Source of the DNA: Prochlorococcus sp. AG-449-G23
Lineage (GTDB): Bacteria > Cyanobacteriota > Cyanobacteriia > PCC-6307 > Cyanobiaceae
Reading direction: 5' to 3'
DNA: 64,000 nucleotides
Assembly: GCA_003209585.1 (NCBI GenBank)
Contig: QCQJ01000001.1
Location: 124,001-188,000, forward strand
The translations under genes were made by a program, and so were the position numbers. Below the pieces are notes generated by a model. It did not search any database and was not told the origin of the DNA. It saw only the letters and a list, made by a program, of their open reading frames with translations. This document shows, piece by piece, positions 59,950 to 64,000 of this stretch; within the stretch, counting starts at the first letter, position 1, and every line of letters begins with the position of its first letter.

Positions 59950-60372
59950 ATGACTGAAACTTTAGTTGGTCAATTTCCAAAGCATATAGGAAGTACTGGG
60001 GGTTTATTAAACTCAGCAGAAACCGAAGAAAAATATGCAATTGTTTGGAAAAGTTCAAAGGAACAAGCATTTGAATTACCCACCGGTGGAGCCGCTATTA
60101 TGCATGAAGGTGATAATTTAATGTACTTTGCAAGAAAAGAACAATGCCTTGCATTAGGGACACAATTAAGAGCCTTCAAACCAAGAATTGAAGATTTTAA
60201 AATCTACCGAATTTTCCCAGGTGGCGATATTGAATTTTTACACCCAAAAGATGGTGTTTTCCCTGAAAAAGTAAATGAAGGTAGAGAGAAAGTAGGACAT
60301 AATCCTAGAAGAATAGGTGAAAATCCTAATCCAGCCGGTTTGAAATTTACAACTAAGAATACTTTTGATTAA
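59950..60372 (+). CDS. psaD: Photosystem I subunit II PsaD
   Basis: PsaD covers the stromal/cytosolic face of photosystem I, holds PsaC in place and helps dock ferredoxin. The 140-residue protein contains [65 protein letters not shown] and RRIGENPNP. The ending fits the usual family. psaC is 29 kb away in this window. The upstream 110 bases are AT-rich with a likely -10 box. Confidence 0.98.
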   Translation: MTETLVGQFPKHIGSTGGLLNSAETEEKYAIVWKSSKEQAFELPTGGAAIMHEGDNLMYFARKEQCLALGTQLRAFKPRIEDFKIYRIFPGGDIEFLHPKDGVFPEKVNEGREKVGHNPRRIGENPNPAGLKFTTKNTFD

Positions 60373-60431
60373 CTTCCTTAAAGTTGATATAAAAGAAGAA
60401 AATAATTATAATTTGGGTTGACATTATTAAT

Positions 60432-61952
60432 ATGATCAGCTCAAAGAAAGATAGTTTTTTAAAGGCTTACAAAGAAGGTAAAAATTTTATACCTATCATT
60501 CAAACTTGGCCAGCAGATTTAGAGACTCCATTGTCGACTTGGTTAAAATTAACCTCAAAAGACTCCCATGGTGTTTTTCTTGAATCAGTTGAAGGTGGGG
60601 AAAGTTTGGGTAGGTGGAGTATTGTTGCTACTAAACCTCTTTGGGAAGCCGTTTGTAATGGAGAAGAAATAGTTAAAACTTGGAATAATGGCAAAACTGA
60701 AACACATACGGGTGACCCTTTTGATATTTTAAGAAATTGGACAAAGGAATATAAGTCAACCGTGCTTGATGACCTTCCATCAATTGGACAGTTATATGGC
60801 TCTTGGGGTTATGAATTAATAAATCGAATAGAACCAAGCGTTCCAATAAATAAAATGCCAGAAAATAATATTCCTTATGGTTCCTGGATGTTTTTTGATC
60901 AGTTAGTGGTTTTTGATCAAATAAAAAGATGTATTACTGCAGTGGTTTATGCAGATACAACTTCTTCAAAAGAGTCTTCGATTGAAGAGTTGTATCTACA
61001 ATCAATTTCTAAAATTCAGAAAACTAGAAATTTAATGAGAGTTCCTCTAAAAGAAAATGAGTTTTTAGATTGGAATGAAAATGAGAATTTGAATTTAGAT
61101 CTAGAAAGTAATTGGAAGAAAAAAGATTTTGAGGATGCAGTTCTCTCTGCAAAAGAATACATAAGAAAGGGAGATATCTTCCAAATAGTTATAAGTCAGA
61201 GATTCCAAACTCAAGTCAATAATGATCCCTTTAATTTATATAGAAGTTTGAGGATGGTTAATCCATCTCCATATATGTCATTTTTTGATTTTGGCTCATG
61301 GTATTTGATTGGTTCAAGTCCTGAAGTAATGGTTAAAGCTGAAAAAAATACAAATAGTCAGATTGTTGCTAGCTTAAGACCAATAGCTGGCACAAGACCT
61401 AGAGGTATTGATACTCAACAAGACTTGGAATTAGAAAAGGATTTATTAAAAGATCCAAAAGAGATAGCCGAGCATGTAATGCTAATTGATCTTGGGAGAA
61501 ATGATCTTGGAAGAGTTTGTGAAATTGGTACTGTGAAGGTCAAGGATTTAATGGTTATTGAGAAATATTCACATGTTATGCATATAGTTAGTGAAGTTGA
61601 GGGAATCTTACAAAATAATGCTGATGTATGGGATTTGCTAAAAGCATCTTTTCCCGCTGGGACAGTAACTGGTGCACCAAAAATAAGAGCTATGCAATTA
61701 ATTAAGCACTTTGAAAAAGATGCTAGAGGACCTTATGCTGGTGTTTACGGATCTATTGATATTAATGGTGCATTAAATACTGCAATTACGATAAGAACTA
61801 TGATAGTTAAACCCTCAAGAGATGGAAAATATGATGTTTCAGTGCAAGCAGGAGCTGGAATAGTTGCTGATTCTTCTCCTGAAAATGAATATCAAGAGAC
61901 GATAAATAAAGCAAAGGGGATACTTAAAGCATTAGCCTGCTTGGATAAATAA
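60432..61952 (+). CDS. trpE: Anthranilate synthase component I
   Basis: TrpE makes anthranilate from chorismate using ammonia from TrpG in tryptophan synthesis. The 506-residue protein has the N-terminal part (TPLSTWLKL, FLLESVEGGESLGRWSI-like VEGGESLGRWS) and the chorismate-binding core. Motifs are GDIFQIVISQRF, SSPEVMVKAEK, RPIAGTRPRG, LIDLGRNDLGRVC and FPAGTVTGAPKIRAMQ, ending GAGIVADSSPENEYQE. TrpG is not adjacent. A tryptophan-rich leader peptide is not visible. The next gene, gshA, starts directly after the stop. Confidence 0.96.
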   Translation: MISSKKDSFLKAYKEGKNFIPIIQTWPADLETPLSTWLKLTSKDSHGVFLESVEGGESLGRWSIVATKPLWEAVCNGEEIVKTWNNGKTETHTGDPFDILRNWTKEYKSTVLDDLPSIGQLYGSWGYELINRIEPSVPINKMPENNIPYGSWMFFDQLVVFDQIKRCITAVVYADTTSSKESSIEELYLQSISKIQKTRNLMRVPLKENEFLDWNENENLNLDLESNWKKKDFEDAVLSAKEYIRKGDIFQIVISQRFQTQVNNDPFNLYRSLRMVNPSPYMSFFDFGSWYLIGSSPEVMVKAEKNTNSQIVASLRPIAGTRPRGIDTQQDLELEKDLLKDPKEIAEHVMLIDLGRNDLGRVCEIGTVKVKDLMVIEKYSHVMHIVSEVEGILQNNADVWDLLKASFPAGTVTGAPKIRAMQLIKHFEKDARGPYAGVYGSIDINGALNTAITIRTMIVKPSRDGKYDVSVQAGAGIVADSSPENEYQETINKAKGILKALACLDK

Positions 61953-63071
61953 ATGAGTCAAAATAATCTTTATAAGGGTTTTGAGGTGGAACTTTTTACA
62001 GGTTCTTTAAATTCTCATATTGGTGTTTCAGCGGATATTGAGAAAAAATTTTCTGATTTTGTAAAAGAGCCAGATAACAGAAATGTTGAATACATAACAA
62101 CACCTGAAAAAGACTACAAGTTGTTACATGAGAAATTAATAACTCCAAGAAAAAAGTTAAGAAAGTGGCTAAATACTAAAAATTTAACAATAATTCCTTC
62201 ATCCACTCTTTGTTTTAAACATGATATTAAATTTCAAAGATCTGATATTGACAATGTTTATCATCAATTTATACAAGATAATTATGGAACCTCTATTGCA
62301 ACTTCAAGTGTACATATAAACATAGGAATAGATGATTTAGATAAGCTTTTTGCAGCTATTAGACTAATAAGATCTGAGGCTGCTTTATATCTGTCCCTAA
62401 GTGCTAGTTCACCTTTTTTAAATAATACAATTACTGAGAATCACTCTCAGAGATGGATGCAGTTTCCTAAAACACCAAGTAAAGTTCCTTTTTTTGTAAA
62501 TCATAATTCTTATATCGATTGGATCGAGGAAAATATAGCTAATAAAAATATGCAAAATATCAGGCATTTTTGGTCTTCAATTCGACCTAATGGTCCCCAA
62601 AGACCTTTAATTCTTGATCGTTTGGAATTAAGAATTTGTGATTTTGTTCACGATATTAATCTCCTTTTAGGGATAACTGCCATGATAGAACTAAGGATCT
62701 TAAATCTTTTTGAAAATATAAATACTTTGGATCCTTTGAATGCCAGTTTTTTTTCTATTGATAAATTATCAGAAATATGTGATCAAAATGAAACTAATGC
62801 TGCTAAAGATAGTCTGAATTCAGAATTAATTAACTGGCAAGATGGCAAAAAAGTAATTTGTAGAGAGTGGATTCAAAACTTATTATCAGATTTGTCATCC
62901 ACAGCAGAAAATGTTGGTATGAAACACCTTTTGAATCCCATCTATAAAGTTCTTGAAGAAGGTAATCAATCTATGAAATGGATAAATCAATATGAAAAAG
63001 GTCTTTCTATTGAGCAAATAATGAAAATTTCAATCGAAGATATGATTAGGAGCGAAGGCGAGAATGTTTGA
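61953..63071 (+). CDS. gshA: Glutamate-cysteine ligase (cyanobacterial type)
   Basis: GshA makes gamma-glutamylcysteine, the first step to glutathione. The 372-residue protein opens MSQNNLYKGFEVELFTG, which is characteristic of the cyanobacterial group. It contains VEYITTPEKDYKLL, SSVHINIGIDDLDKL, RHFWSSIRPNGPQRPLILDRLELRICD and ENVGMKHLLNPI. This form is distant from E. coli GshA. Its ATG follows the trpE stop without a gap, so the two are probably co-transcribed, although the pathways are unrelated. Confidence 0.9.
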   Translation: MSQNNLYKGFEVELFTGSLNSHIGVSADIEKKFSDFVKEPDNRNVEYITTPEKDYKLLHEKLITPRKKLRKWLNTKNLTIIPSSTLCFKHDIKFQRSDIDNVYHQFIQDNYGTSIATSSVHINIGIDDLDKLFAAIRLIRSEAALYLSLSASSPFLNNTITENHSQRWMQFPKTPSKVPFFVNHNSYIDWIEENIANKNMQNIRHFWSSIRPNGPQRPLILDRLELRICDFVHDINLLLGITAMIELRILNLFENINTLDPLNASFFSIDKLSEICDQNETNAAKDSLNSELINWQDGKKVICREWIQNLLSDLSSTAENVGMKHLLNPIYKVLEEGNQSMKWINQYEKGLSIEQIMKISIEDMIRSEGENV

Positions 63072-63123
63072 TTATTTAAATAAAGTTTGATCTGAAAATT
63101 TTCACTTGTGACATAATGATTAT

Positions 63124-64000
63124 ATGGAATCTTTTCGACAGATAAAAAATAATAACGTGGATTTGATAAGTAACAATGATCCACTTGATAAAAATCGTCT
63201 TTTAATTGAAGATCTATGGGAATCTGTACTCAGAGAAGAATGTCCAGATGATCAAGCAGAGAGATTGATACAGCTTAAAGAATTAAGTTATTCGAAACAA
63301 ATTGATGGTGATAGTTCAAAAACTTTTAAAAATGAAATAGTTGATATTGTAAATTCTATGGATTTAGCAGAATCCATTGCAGCAGCAAGGGCGTTTTCAT
63401 TGTATTTTCAACTCGTGAACATTTTGGAACAAAGAGTTGAGGAAGATAGATATATTCAAAGCTTTACCAATAAGGATGTTCAAAAATCACCCGACAATCT
63501 TGATCCTTTTGCTCCAGCATTAGCTAGGCAAAATGCTCCAGTAACTTTTAGAGAACTATTTTACAGGCTGAGGAAATTAAATGTACCACCAGGGAAATTA
63601 GAAGAGTTATTGCAGGAAATGGATATCCGTTTAGTTTTTACTGCACATCCGACTGAGATAGTAAGACATACGATTAGACATAAGCAAACAAGAGTAGCAA
63701 ATTTGTTAAAAAAAATACAGATTGAGCAATTTCTAACAAAAGAAGAAAAAAATTCTCTAAAAACCCAATTAAAAGAGGAAGTAAGACTTTGGTGGAGAAC
63801 AGATGAATTGCATCAATTTAAACCATCAGTTTTAGACGAAGTAGATTATGCCTTGCATTATTTTCAGCAAGTTTTATTTAATGCGATGCCTCAATTGAGG
63901 GGCAGGATCACCGAAGCACTTACCGAAAATTATCCAGATGTTCAGTTGCCCTCTGAATCTTTTTGTAACTTCGGTTCATGGGTAGGCTCCGATAGGGATG
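63124..64000 (+). CDS. ppc: Phosphoenolpyruvate carboxylase, 3' truncated by window edge
   Basis: This enzyme fixes bicarbonate onto PEP to form oxaloacetate, which feeds the TCA pathway and amino acid synthesis. Only the first 292 codons are visible. The ATG at 63124 is followed by about 25 divergent residues and then [16 protein letters not shown]. The family signature [18 protein letters not shown], with its catalytic His, is present, as is the C-terminal end of the fragment [13 protein letters not shown], which is the beginning of another conserved PEPC motif. Full-length proteins are near 990 residues. Confidence 0.96.
   Translation, partial: MESFRQIKNNNVDLISNNDPLDKNRLLIEDLWESVLREECPDDQAERLIQLKELSYSKQIDGDSSKTFKNEIVDIVNSMDLAESIAAARAFSLYFQLVNILEQRVEEDRYIQSFTNKDVQKSPDNLDPFAPALARQNAPVTFRELFYRLRKLNVPPGKLEELLQEMDIRLVFTAHPTEIVRHTIRHKQTRVANLLKKIQIEQFLTKEEKNSLKTQLKEEVRLWWRTDELHQFKPSVLDEVDYALHYFQQVLFNAMPQLRGRITEALTENYPDVQLPSESFCNFGSWVGSDRD

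Overview
The window looks like part of a Prochlorococcus chromosome, most likely from a high-light-adapted lineage. The evidence is the very AT-rich base composition, genes packed with overlaps of 1-43 bases, the photosystem I genes psaC and psaD, the cyanobacterial-only genes rpaB, ndhS, a cyanobacterial-type gshA and a panC-cmk fusion, and a ho1-pebA-pebB bilin cluster. No ribosomal RNA operon, intact prophage, insertion sequence or CRISPR array is visible. The content is mainly core housekeeping. Strain identity cannot be fixed from the sequence alone.

Layout. 1-6 kb: the 3' part of secA, convergent with a minus-strand run miaA, infC, a GntR-family regulator and cysE. 6-10.4 kb: a plus-strand run of gyrB, a small SH3-like exported protein, two tandem crcB fluoride-channel genes and mgtE. 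10.4-16.4 kb: a group 2 sigma factor, an alpha/beta hydrolase, a PfkB sugar kinase, tsaE, S-adenosylhomocysteine hydrolase, a DedA protein and ssb. 16.5-25.4 kb: mreBCD, rpaB, lysS, a small conserved protein, smpB, ruvB, a TPR protein, an M20 hydrolase and a small membrane protein. 25.5-33.5 kb: a TPP riboswitch and thiC, the minus-strand acpP-fabF-tkt run, psaC, glmS and rimM. 33.5-35 kb: ndhS, rnc, the RNase P RNA gene rnpB and a tRNA-Arg(CCT).

35-51.5 kb: two small unknown proteins, glycogen phosphorylase, a Na+/H+ antiporter, a second alpha/beta hydrolase, an aldose-1-epimerase-like protein, a DUF1537 sugar-acid kinase, icd, an unknown protein, ho1-pebA-pebB, a low-molecular-weight phosphatase, panC-cmk, purM and two overlapping unknown genes. 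51.5-64 kb: a tRNA-Cys(GCA) with a duplicated 3' end, an LpxB-related protein, a small unknown protein, an RNase D-like nuclease, a CCB2/CCB4-like cytochrome b6f assembly protein, hemF, mrp, rodA, a histidine kinase, psaD, trpE, gshA and the 5' part of ppc.

Functional groups are cell shape (mreBCD here, rodA 39 kb away), photosynthesis and tetrapyrroles (psaC, psaD, ndhS, hemF, ho1, pebA, pebB, the CCB-like gene), light-stress control (rpaB, the sigma factor, the kinase), RNA processing (rnpB next to rnc) and central carbon metabolism (tkt, icd, glgP, ppc). The most unusual spot is 51.7-52.0 kb. There the 3' end of tRNA-Cys is repeated 197 bases away, with a pair of GC-rich direct repeats between the copies. 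This resembles the scar of an element that integrated at the tRNA.
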